Shown one piece after another: positions 1 to 8,800 of a stretch of 22,766 bases of DNA; position 1 is the first letter of the stretch, and every line of letters starts with the position of its first letter. Under the pieces are notes generated by a model that was given only the letters and a program-made list of their open reading frames with translations, was not told where the DNA came from and made no database searches. This DNA is from Echinococcus granulosus (taxonomy: Eukaryota; Platyhelminthes; Cestoda; Cyclophyllidea; Taeniidae): assembly GCF_000524195.1 (NCBI RefSeq), contig NW_020170397.1, forward strand, positions 1,290,076 through 1,312,841, written 5' to 3'. The translations under genes were made by a program, and so were the position numbers.

Positions 1-130
1 ACTAAAGAACATAAAAGGGTGGGGAGAGAAGCAGAAGGAGTAAACTACTCGCCAGAGAAGTTTTAGCGAAGGCGGAAGATCACAAATGGTGATTCGTAGT
101 TTGGAGTGGTAAGGGAGTCTTCCGGAAGAC
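1..130. other. single-copy left flank of the duplication
   Basis: This is the only part of the window that is not duplicated. On the minus strand it continues the last LRRC42 exon in frame from the unit edge at 131 to a stop at 63-65, which indicates that the 130/131 join is the native genomic sequence. Bases 1-62 would be 3' untranslated or downstream sequence; I see no AATAAA-type poly(A) signal in them on the minus strand. Only the final base (C130) is shared with the corresponding base at the end of the repeat unit (C11448). Confidence 0.75.
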
Positions 131-1219
131 AGCAAACCCCGTAATCCTCCCACAACCAACCTCGTGGAGGTGGAACTCGGGCTATCGCACGTTTTAGCGT
201 TCGATGACACTCCCATCCATCAGGCAGAGAAAATTGTGATATCTAGGTGGATGGATAACACTTGCAAGGGGGTAGAAAAGGGTCTATCAAAAAATGCCCA
301 GGCAGTACGGATTGGACACTAAAGCAAACTCCATGAGAGGTGTTAATATCCACACAAGATCACATAAACTCATAAAAAACTGCCAAAAAGTAGAGAAATT
401 TCAAACAGATATACTTCTTGCCTCAAGCATCCATTGGCCGTACCCTATTCCAATTTCAGCATGAAATTTATGAACAATAGTCAAATTTACTTTCAGCAAA
501 GTCAGACTTACCGATGCGCCAGTATCACTTAGATAAACTAGCTGAGTGGAGGGCAAAGCAGTCAGCAAACCCACTGACTTGTCACTCAGAAAGGGGTTTC
601 CAGAGACGTCTATAATGATAAGACCAGATGATTTGTAGTATCGACCATGTGCGGTGAGCGAGCGAACGGCGTCGTTGCTGAGGTGGTTGTAACGCAACGA
701 CAGAAATCGGAGTGTCGGACTGGCGGCACCAAGAAGGGGTAATATAGGCAAGTGCTGCGTACCCAAATGGCAGGCATCGAGGCAGAGCGAGGTGAGACTG
801 CAACCGCTCAGCAACCCAGTTATCCACACTGTGAGGAGGGGAGACGGTGTTAGCCGAAAGGAGGAGAGAAAGGCAGCTCCATAGGCCTCCGAAAAAAGCC
901 TAATATAGGAAGTCAGAGTGTAGATTGTGAAGGAATCCTGTTTGAGTAAAATGGCTCTCGAGATCTGCCTGCCCAAGTGATCAGGAACGCCGCGGAGATC
1001 GGCGATGCTGCAATAGTTTTCGGCCAACTTGAGGCAACATAAATGTACCAGCGGCAGCATACTACAATGAAGCTGCGATAAGTTTGCGCACCCACACGTG
1101 CACAGTCCTCTTGACCACTTATGGACAATTAGAAATACACATTTATGCACTTTATTCGTACTGTTTGCACAAAATACATTATCGTCGAGGATATTTCTCG
1201 GTATAACAACGTCCGCCAT
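63..1219 (-). CDS. LRRC42: LRRC42-like leucine-rich repeat protein, copy 1 (complete 3' end)
   Basis: The model has two coding exons: 512-1219 and 63-242. The donor is GTAAGT at 506-511, the acceptor is CCACCTAG ending at 243, and the phase-0 join gives DTGAS/ISQFS. The predicted protein is 295 residues. Recognition rests on the order of LRRC42 family segments: a GVPDHLGRQI block (family: GFPEQI), FSEAYGAAFLSSFRL (family: FTEAYGSLVLCSLCL), then leucine-rich repeats around LSLRYNHLSNDAVRSLTA and IIIDVSGNPFLSDKSVG, ending LVYLSDTG. LRRC42 has no firmly established biochemical role; the repeats suggest protein binding. The ATG at 1219 lies inside the DSCC1 coding region in another frame. A shorter start at Met54 (1058-1060) is possible if the first part is not translated. 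It is shorter than the vertebrate protein (about 430 residues), mainly in the variable ends. Confidence 0.78.
243..511 (-). other. LRRC42 intron, copy 1
   Basis: This 269-base phase-0 intron starts GTAAGT and ends CCACCTAG on the minus strand. It is supported by continuation of the reading frame on both sides. The frame would otherwise run on from the donor to a stop at 401. I see no further element inside it. Confidence 0.7.
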
Positions 1220-2655
1220 CAGCAGAAATGCTTATGCGACAGTGCTGATTGAGTAGTGTGCCTAAGACAGCAGGAACAGGAAGGGGATCATCGAGAGCAA
1301 GTTTTTCCGGATCCTCCAACTCGTCCAACGGCACCGTCTTCTCATCCTCATCTTCCGAGTCAGAGAGAACGAGAACTTCGCTCTCAGTGGCTAAATTCAG
1401 ATGCACACAATTGAGTTTATTAACGGAAGCATCGACAACCAGATCGGCAACATAACCAGCAAGCTGGGATTCAGGCCACATCGACTGACGAGCGAAGAGC
1501 GCCGTCAAGCGTGCTTCCACAGAGTCATCAGGGAGATCTTCACTTGGTAGGTAAGTGATACTCCTCTGTTGGGTGAGGGAGGAGACCTCGCAGTAAGCAC
1601 GACCAGTGCAGGTGAGGTGCCGATGTAAACGTGGCTGCAGGCCGTGGGGTACGGTGGCACACCAAACTGATACAAAGTCGCTGAAGGCTATCTTCCCTGT
1701 GATTGACAGTATGCTCTCGCCAATGAGACGACAAATTTTCCCGCGTCGTGGAAAAATCGCCCTGTTCTCTGCACACCTCTTACGATAGAAAAAGCGCTGG
1801 AATACCTGATGGAGAACGGATGAAGGATAGAGATCTTCCAGTCGAGTTATCACATCTTGAGGGTTAGAAAAACCCGTTTGTGACCAGTTCAATGATAGCT
1901 CATCAGCCATGTCAAAAATTGCCTGTAAAACCTATAGAGAGATGAGATAAGATAGTACCCAAACAAAATGGAATAAATAAGTCTAAAATGAAACAGAGTA
2001 AACTTACACGACTAAGGTAATCCAACTGAAACAAACGACAACAGCCTTCCCATGGGAAGACGTTAAGTCTGTCCATAGCATATAGCAGTTCAGCTTCGCT
2101 ACATGGGATCGATATGCAGAGTTCCTCAAATGTAGAGAACTTGGCCAACTCGCCAATTTGCGCATCATCTTCTTCGATATGATTGGAGAAGGCTGCAGGT
2201 AGAAGATATTGTTTTAATTTACGAAGACTTGGTGCTCGGATGGTCAACAGTTCGAGGTACACCGTTTTAATCGAAGCTACAGTGCATCTAGTGACCCTTG
2301 ATTCATCCACCGTCCAAAACCTGTCCAGTGGAATTGTCGGTATTTTCAAATCAGGCACCAAAAGCAGAGAATTTGATGTCTCCGCTTCCAGGAAACGCTG
2401 TGTTGTCGTAGCGGTGCACAAGAACGCAGGACTATCACCGTGACTACTGTTTTCTGATTTGATATTCGCAGCGAATTCAGTTGAATAGAGTAATTGGTCC
2501 GCCAGCGCTGGTGTGATTTCGAGAAGATAAGTATCCCTGTCGAACGGGTTATCACTTAGGATTACTAACTGGGAGCTTTTAAGGAAGTTTTTTGTGACGG
2601 AAGATACATGTTCTAGCAACTTGAAAACATCACTGTCCGACCTAGACGGAACCAT
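1179..2655 (-). CDS. DSCC1: DSCC1: sister chromatid cohesion protein DCC1, copy 1
   Basis: DCC1 is a subunit of the CTF18-RFC clamp loader (with CTF18 and CTF8), which acts on PCNA at replication forks and supports sister-chromatid cohesion. There are two exons: 2008-2655 and 1179-1931. The donor is GTAAGT at 2002-2007, the acceptor is CTCTATAG ending at 1932, both phase 0; about 466 residues are predicted (vertebrate form about 393). Family features in order: an N-terminal DTYLLEITPALADQLL block, NSLLLVPDLKIP, a LRKLKQYLLP segment, the FQLDYLSR/VLQAIF join, and the C-terminal winged-helix part with KICRLIGE, FSDFVSVWCATVP, EDLPDDSVEARLTALFA and a final VLGTLLNQ block. The first in-frame ATG is at 2653-2655. 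An acidic insert of about 35-40 residues precedes the last block. A second possible acceptor, TTTTACAG, would drop three residues (VLQ); those residues fit the family, so the upstream acceptor was chosen. Confidence 0.85.
1262..1286 (-). promoter_or_regulatory. candidate 3' (trans-)splice acceptor inside DSCC1, ahead of LRRC42
   Basis: On the minus strand a long pyrimidine-rich run (CCCCTTCCTGTTCCTGC, then TGTCTTAG) ends in AG at 1262-1263, 42 bases before the LRRC42 ATG at 1219. It has the form of a good metazoan 3' splice site but lies within DSCC1 codons for DPLPVPAVLG. Because the following VLGTLL matches the conserved DSCC1 C-terminus, a cis-intron ending here is unlikely. A trans-splice acceptor for a downstream cistron is the more attractive reading, but this is inference. 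Confidence 0.35.
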
Positions 2656-2950
2656 TGAACGAGTTGTACCGCCTTGACCATCATAAAGGCGTTGCAACAG
2701 TTAAAAACAACCGAAGTAAAAGGCCACTGTTATCAAGATAATGCATTAAGTACTTTTCAACCTTTAAGTATTAATCAGTTAATTTTAATATTAAGTAACT
2801 TAGGCATTAAGTTTGTTTATGTTGTGCACGTGTATAATGTAAGAAAACCGTGCAAGAACCACAATATTATTTGTTAATGCAAGGTTTCAAGGGATTTTTC
2901 AGATTTGTAGAAATTTGTTAACATGACAGCCTTTGACAGTTAAAATTTTT
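2656..2950 (-). promoter_or_regulatory. AT-rich upstream region of DSCC1/LRRC42, copy 1
   Basis: This 295-base stretch separates the DSCC1 ATG from the nearest LTR remnant and is the only obvious place for a promoter. It is AT-rich, contains a palindromic E-box CACGTG at 2827-2832, and has four TTAAGT hexamers at 2746, 2764, 2791 and 2807. No clear TATA box at a defensible distance and no transcription start can be fixed from sequence alone. Confidence 0.3.
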
Positions 2951-2982
2951 TGCATACCTCAGGAGATTCGGAAGGCTGTATG

Positions 2983-3152
2983 TGTAGCCACCCGAGACCC
3001 CTCTGGGGACGGAGACATAACACTCGAACAGAATATGCGTATTAGGCACACAGAACATGTTAGTGCTACTTGAGTGACCCGAAGACCAGCCCACCTAACG
3101 AAGTGCAATGTTCAAGTCAAAATGGCCCTTTATTAAGACCGACCGCCAAACT
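2983..3152 (-). repeat. LTR 1 (third remnant)
   Basis: This 170-base relative has plus-strand blocks TGTAGCCACCCGAGAC, ACTCGAACAGAATAT, GACCCGAAGACCAGCCCACC and AATGGCCCTTTATTAAGACC. Its minus-strand start is AGTTTGGCGG instead of TG, so that end is decayed or slightly misplaced. A purine-rich stretch lies about 20-35 bases upstream of it on the minus strand (plus 3174-3192). Confidence 0.5.
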
Positions 3153-3320
3153 AACAACCAACGTATTACATAGGACTTCTCCTCTCCCCAGTGCTCCCCT
3201 TAGTCAACCTCCGCGTCAGCCACCACAGCGTTGTCGGTGCTGTGATTAAGCACTCGTAGGCCACTCGTGTTGCAAATCAAATTTCTATGCAACTTAGGAG
3301 ATACTTGATCGCAGCGTTAG

Positions 3321-3502
3321 TGTAGCGTCCCGAGACTCCCTGGAGTGAATGAAGACAGAATACTCGGGCAAAATATATATTCAGCGCAGAGAAGATGTCT
3401 GGGCTATTGGCCTGGCCCGAAAGCTAGCCCAGCCAGTGAGGTACAAGAAGGCTAATTCAAGGTACAAAAAGTGGCGCCTCACCAATACCAGGTGATAAAC
3501 CA
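3321..3502 (-). repeat. LTR 2 (putative 3' LTR or separate remnant)
   Basis: This 182-base segment is in the same direction as LTR 3. On the minus strand it starts TGGTTTATC and ends GGGACGCTACA. It shares GGCCCGAAAGCTAGCCCAGCC, ACTCGGGCAAAATATATAT and TGTAGCGTCC with its relatives. No polypurine tract lies directly before it on the minus strand, which weakens the call of a simple 3' LTR. Confidence 0.5.
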
Positions 3503-4073
3503 CTATCGTATTACATTAATTATCCCCGTTGGCAATTCAGTTGGATCTGAAGTTTCATCCGGTTTGAGAATTGGATTTAGGAAAGGACGATTCTGCTGGC
3601 CATCATGCATATCCTTAGATAAACGAAGGAACACTGGCCTAAAAGCCGATTTGTGTAAGAAAGGACGGAATTTAGCATAGGTCCTTGGGGAAGGGTTTCG
3701 CGTCTGTTCCTCCTTGCCATGTTGTTCTCACCTCAGAACTGCTCATTCATATCTATCCGGACTCTATCTAGCTAGAAGGGAGATGAAGGAGGCATCACGA
3801 GTTTACTTTATTAACAACCTTATGCGAGTACGGTGGGAATTCTCTGCACCCAATCTTTTCCTGGTGTTTCAAGGCTAGTGTCACTTCAGTTGTCAATAGC
3901 TTTCCTCAGAACATGGGACTGGGGAAGTTGCCGAAAGTAGGCAGCAAATTCAGCCCATCGTTTGTGGTCATCACCATTTCTACTATTTGTAGCATATGAA
4001 CTTCTTCCTCCCAGCTAAGGTTTATCACTCGGCGGTAGAAATCTAGAAGTATCTTTTAAAATCGGTTCATATT

Positions 4074-4085
4074 CCGCTGCCACCA
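4074..4085 (-). other. primer-binding site, tRNA-Leu type
   Basis: The minus-strand sequence TGGTGGCAGCGG starts one base after the LTR end CTACA. Its complement CCGCTGCCACCA equals the 3' end, with CCA, of eukaryotic tRNA-Leu of the AAG/TAG type (…CACCGCTGCCA plus CCA). Both the position and the length of the match are what an LTR retroelement needs to prime minus-strand DNA synthesis. Confidence 0.65.
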
Positions 4086-4086
4086 A

Positions 4087-4271
4087 TGTAGCGCCATGAG
4101 ACTTCCCTAAAGATGAAGGAAGGCATAATACTCGGACAGAATATATATATAATGTAGATATTCGACATGCGGAAGGCATTAGGGCTACTCAGATGGCCCG
4201 AAGGCCAGCCCACCCGGCGGGGTACAGTGGCAAAGACAAAGTGGCCCTTTACCGAAACCGACCGCTAAACA
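4087..4271 (-). repeat. LTR 3 (putative 5' LTR of the element)
   Basis: On the minus strand this reads TGTTTAGCGGTCGG at its start and GGCGCTACA at its end, giving TG...CA termini and 185 bases. It shares with the other two copies the blocks GTGGCCCTTTA, GGCCCGAAGGCCAGCCCA, ACTCGGACAGAATAT and TGTAGCGCC (plus-strand forms). Confidence 0.65.
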
Positions 4272-5857
4272 TGAGGTCTGGCGGTTGTAAAGTGGGTGCT
4301 TAAAGGCCAAATTATTTAAGTATACTTTTGAAAATATTGCTCCCCATTATTGCCTTACTAAGAGCCATGCTGTTATTTGTGAGATTGAATTTTAACGATG
4401 GAGTGTCATTCACTTTGTTAAATGTATAAGTACATGGGCTGTGTACGAGATCTACCAACAAGTACAGCACCCTGAGTTTTCCTCACAATCAAAGAAACTA
4501 CAATAGTAAGGCAAAAAAATATTGACGTACAGAAAGGCTGAGAAGCCACTGGCATTTTCTAGGGGCATTAACGCCTAGTTCAAATGCGGGCAACAAGGAC
4601 TTAAGTGCCTGTGGAAACGTCTGGACCCATATTTACCCTGGAATGTAATACAATCTGAATTTAATTAATGTTTCATGTCTCTATTATGAATAGTGTGCAT
4701 GTGGGCTTCCCAGCCTCTGGAGTTTGCATCTCCGCCCGAAGTCAAGGCCCTTTGCTCACCCCGGGTCTTATTACGTTAGAAACTAATCCGCCTCCGTACT
4801 GACATTACTTGATACAGCTTTAGGAAAGGCTTATAGCGCTGCATATATGTACACGCACCCAAACAAGCCATATTTTCAAAATCCCATTGTGAGGAAGTTA
4901 GCAACTGTGCGACAAGAACTGACGCAAGCAACCCAAACTCGCACATACTGCCCAAAAACGAACAAGTCTTCACACCTTTCCTCGCGAAACGGCACTAGGC
5001 GGCATGAGAACTACATCCTAGCATCTCCAAAAACTATCTTTCCACTCTTGATATGGATAACACCGCAATACCGGAGCAAACCGTTACCTACTTCATCGGA
5101 CCACTGGTTCACGCAGGTCATTCAGTCTCCGAGTTCCCTACGACACAGTTGCCTGGGACGGCACAGCACACCGTCCTCCGTTAACAGACAGATGAATTGG
5201 GGAACATTCGCACCTAAAAACTACAACACTCCCGTATGCTTTCCACGACGTTTGCATACACCTTGATGCACCCAGTGCCAAACAAAATCTTGTTCCCACA
5301 AAAAGACGACTCCTGCATGCGAGGAGCGCTGAAATACTTTCGAGATCGGGCATTTGATTTGACAAAAACACTATGAGTATGTAGCGGTTACTTGGTTGAA
5401 ATAAGTAACACCGGAACAACGTATTTTGCCGTAAAAAGAAGACGCTATGAAAGACTTATCAAGTGTATGCAGGGACAAATATATGAGTGTCATATAAAGA
5501 AAAGGCTAAGCAGAAATGATTGGGAGTACTCCTAAGATAGGAAGGGTGGATGGCAACGCTTCAAGGTCCTATGAGATGGTACACCTGGAGTCACCTTTTG
5601 AGAGGCCCCAACGTACCCACTTCTCGCTGCTCTCCGTGTACGGTGGGTAGCGGAACCTACAGTTGGAGAGCAAGAGGAGGTGATTGAAATACGCCACTAC
5701 TGATATAAACGGGGATAGTGTTGAGGAAAATAAATTATCAGTCGGAAATGAGGTAAATGCGCTTCAATCTTTGGCATTAAAATAAGCATTTATAGACTGG
5801 AGACTCGTTATTAAGGGGTGAACGGGAAAAATTTAGGTGAAAGAATAAAAACTGGAA
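4272..5857. other. 1.6 kb with no recognisable gene, copy 1
   Basis: This stretch lies between the LTR cluster and the ALDH3 stop codon. The longest open frame (4847-5266, plus) encodes a low-complexity-looking product rich in Ser, Thr, Pro and Arg that I cannot place, and I do not call it a gene. The right part (roughly 5600-5857) is likely to include the ALDH3 3' untranslated region. No minus-strand AATAAA was seen within about 250 bases of the stop. Interlocked inverted repeats at 5614-5672 are described separately. Confidence 0.5.
5614..5672. repeat. two interlocked inverted repeats (pseudoknot topology)
   Basis: Arm A is TACCCAC (5614-5620) and its partner is GTGGGTA (5643-5649). Arm B is TGCTCTCC (5628-5635) and its partner is GGAGAGCA (5665-5672). 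The order A-B-A'-B' is that of an H-type pseudoknot or of two mutually exclusive hairpins. It lies about 190-245 bases past the ALDH3 stop in the direction of transcription, so it may be in the 3' untranslated region. Confidence 0.35.
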
Positions 5858-8800
5858 TTACAAATTGTTGAATTTCTCCACGGTAGACTTATCCAACAGC
5901 GAGCGAGGGTTCGAAAAGGCGTCGATGGACGCTTGGCCAAAGTATCGCCCCGTGCCGGAGTTACCAACACCACCGAAGGGTAAATTACGTACTAGATTGA
6001 GGTAATGAGAAAGAGAATAAAGTCATTCTTCCACCATTATCACCGGAGGCCTAAAAGCCCCTTAACAAGCTGTAGCATGGCAGGAAACATGCAACCACGC
6101 ATCTGACTATATCGGCTTCTCCAGTCTCCCGACATGCGGCCCTCATGATGGCCGCACAGTCATCCGCTCATAGCAGCCGCAGTTCCAAGTGCCAACGATG
6201 TTTTTTAAGAGTAATATTATAATGTAAAACCCGTTTTCGTCTAAGACAACCAGTTTTATGAACCATTGTTAAGTTTGAAAATGATAAGATTTAACCCGGT
6301 GGATCCGAGCATCATCAGTTCAGGCATCGAAATCCCTGCCATTTCAGCTAGATTTCTGCTTCATTGTTTGTTTGGGGTGATTTGCGTTAGATTGTCACCT
6401 TTAATAGCAATTCTTGATTTTATTTACTAAAACGAGGTTGACCGTACAACGGCCGACGTTACAGCGCATTGAGCAAAATTCAACAAGACTTTGGATAGGA
6501 ATTAACGTTATTGAAGTACGCCGATGATTTGAGAAGCCTCAGCTATTTAATAAACTAAATGAAAAGCTATATTTTGATTAAAAACCATGATGTTAATAGC
6601 CCGCTTCATGTTTAGTTATTATCTTAGTCCTTTGATAAGACACGCCACAGATTTCTTTGTCATTTCAACGATCGTAATCAAGAGTCTGAGCAACCCAAAG
6701 CTAAATCTCTCTACTGGCAACCCGGCCTTAAGAAAGCAGGAATAAAAAACGCACCACCGAGTTGCATTATACAGTCGTTGAAGACAATCGAGCCCGAAGT
6801 AGTTCGATTCTTCCAGGCCTTTATCACCTCACTGTCCGACGCAAATACGTAAATCGTCAACGGCTTCTCCCTGTGCAAAAAATAGGGAGGAAGAGAGAGG
6901 AACAATTTCAAATCTATCTTACCAAATTCACACATGGCACCATCCTAACTCTATTACAACTGGAATCAGTGCAAATGCCGATCCAGCAGTTGCTGTCACC
7001 CGTTAAGCACGATTCTGGTAGAAAAGCCAGAAACTGCTGAATTACGGCATTCCGGTTGTTAGACAAAACAAATTTGCATGGCTAAATATGACCTTTTGTA
7101 GGTCCAGGTCATTTATCATATTTCTTCTCATACGTACCACTGTCCATTATCCTCATTCTCTCGTCCCGAGCGCTGGTCAGTCTAGGTGCTAACTATAACT
7201 TAAGCTACTAGGGTTTGTGTGAAAGGACCGTCTTGACGTGTACGATATTGAGAAATGGGTGCAGACCTAGCCAGATGTCAGAAAAGCTTTCAAACCTACC
7301 CACCATTAGATTCAAGAGGAGAGAATGGAGTGATGGACTCACTTTCGCTGTACATAACTGATGGCCTCATCGTAAGACTGAACCGTGACAATCGGCAGAA
7401 TGGGTCCGAAAATCTACACAAATGTTAACAAAGAAGTGTAAACCTTATTAGTGGGAGAAAACAAAATCGAAATAACTTTATGCATTAAAAAAGCAAGGCA
7501 GAGGATTGACCAAAAAGACATCTAGCAATGAATTGAGCTATGGAATGTTCCATGAATCAAGAATGAGAATAATACCTCCTCTTGCATAAGGACATCATCC
7601 TCTTTGACATCTTTCACGATCGTCAGTTCGATGAATTTCTCCTCAAGATGCGTTTTGCCACCGTACACCACTTCACCTCTAGTGCTTTGGAGTAGAGATG
7701 AGAGACGGCTAGGAGGCAAAGAAGACACCATACACATTGGGGGGTTAATCTTGTTAAGACTCTAAGTGATACAAATTCGTGGTCGTTCCAGACCACGAGA
7801 AAGGTATGATATGAAAGCAAATAAAAAGGAAGACGAGAGGAGTGGAGAAACCTACGCGGTATGCCTCTCATTGATGATACGAGCAAAGTCCGCCGACTCC
7901 TCCATTTTTTTACCATAGAATGTCTCCGTTATGGAGATGCACTCCTTGATAAAATTATCCTATAAAAATAAAACCATCAAAACTATCTATCTGTAGATAT
8001 ATCGAATCAAAATGTGCATGTCTATTCAAAAGCATAGGCAGACGAAGTTCTCTATGAAAGAAAGCATAAAACCTGATGATGTCTACTTGTACAGAAGACT
8101 TCGAGCACATTACGGTGATAAGACTCAGCCACACAACAGTGCGGCAGCTGAAACACGGTAGCGACGATCCTAGATGATGGGTCGCAACCCAAAGTATAAT
8201 AATCATCCTTGTAGACATTCATTCAGTGAACGGATGGTTTGAGAGCGATGCATAATCTGCCATTAGATTGCACAAGAGATGGATTTTTCTTCAAAAACTG
8301 TAAACACACCCCGGATTTAAAGATAGAAGAGTTGAATGCTGCAGTAATTTCCTGGATCGCGTCATCACATTTGGTAAACGCAGGCGCATCACTTCACTGT
8401 GGAACCAAAACGAGCATCAAAGGAGTGGAAGCGTGCGAACTCGGTACTGCTAACGAAATGAGACAGGCTGTCTTTGAATAGCATTGATGAATTGACAAAT
8501 CTTTTCGCACCCAGACTTTACATTCCAAGCATCGGTTGAACGCAAGGATGTATTATAAATATAGCAGCAGAAGACGATGTGCGAAAAGTCGCCGACATCT
8601 GGACCCACTTAAGTCTGCTAATTTCCGCCGTAAAAATTCAACAACAGAAATCCCTACAGAAATAGTGAAGGGACAGAAAAAGAGTATGGTAGCCTTGATA
8701 CCTACCAGAACTTTGGCATGACAGAGGACGTAATCGGGGGCAACGCAGGTCTGACCTGCGCTGAGACCTTTAGCCCAGATCAAGCGTTTCGCCGTGAGCG

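Larger units (their letters stand above)
2983..4271 (-). mobile_element. degenerate TRIM-like LTR element cluster, copy 1
   Basis: Three related, same-direction LTR-like segments lie at 2983-3152, 3321-3502 and 4087-4271. Read on the minus strand, the two right-hand segments start with TG and all end in CTACA. The rightmost is followed after one base by a 12-base primer-binding site complementary to the 3' end of tRNA-Leu. The stretch between the right and middle LTRs is about 585 bases with no recognisable gag or pol frame, as expected for a terminal-repeat retrotransposon in miniature. No target-site duplication was found, and the LTRs have diverged clearly from one another, so the element is old or composite. 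Confidence 0.6.

Noticed and set aside
1262..1420. Treating the acidic DSCC1 insert as an unspliced intron
   Set aside because: The acceptor TCTTAG is good, but splicing there would cost the conserved V-L-G before TLL, and no good GT donor in the required phase is present upstream (best is a weak GTGTGC).
2656..2697. DSCC1 start upstream at 2697
   Set aside because: The frame is open to there, but the codon is TTG. The first in-frame ATG is at 2653-2655, which suits a eukaryotic gene.
3503..4073. Gag or pol coding sequence inside the LTR element
   Set aside because: Only short frames exist (for example about 42 codons around 3880-4010 on the minus strand) and none shows protease, reverse transcriptase or zinc-knuckle motifs.
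4847..5266. 139-codon plus-strand open frame as a gene
   Set aside because: There is no recognisable domain, the composition is like random sequence, and no splice or promoter support is seen. It lies in a repeat-bearing intergenic region.
8073..8100. Hammerhead-ribozyme-like CTGATGA with a short stem and GAAG
   Set aside because: The core needs GAAA after stem II and here it is GAAG. Stem II is only about three pairs, and stems I and III are not evident.
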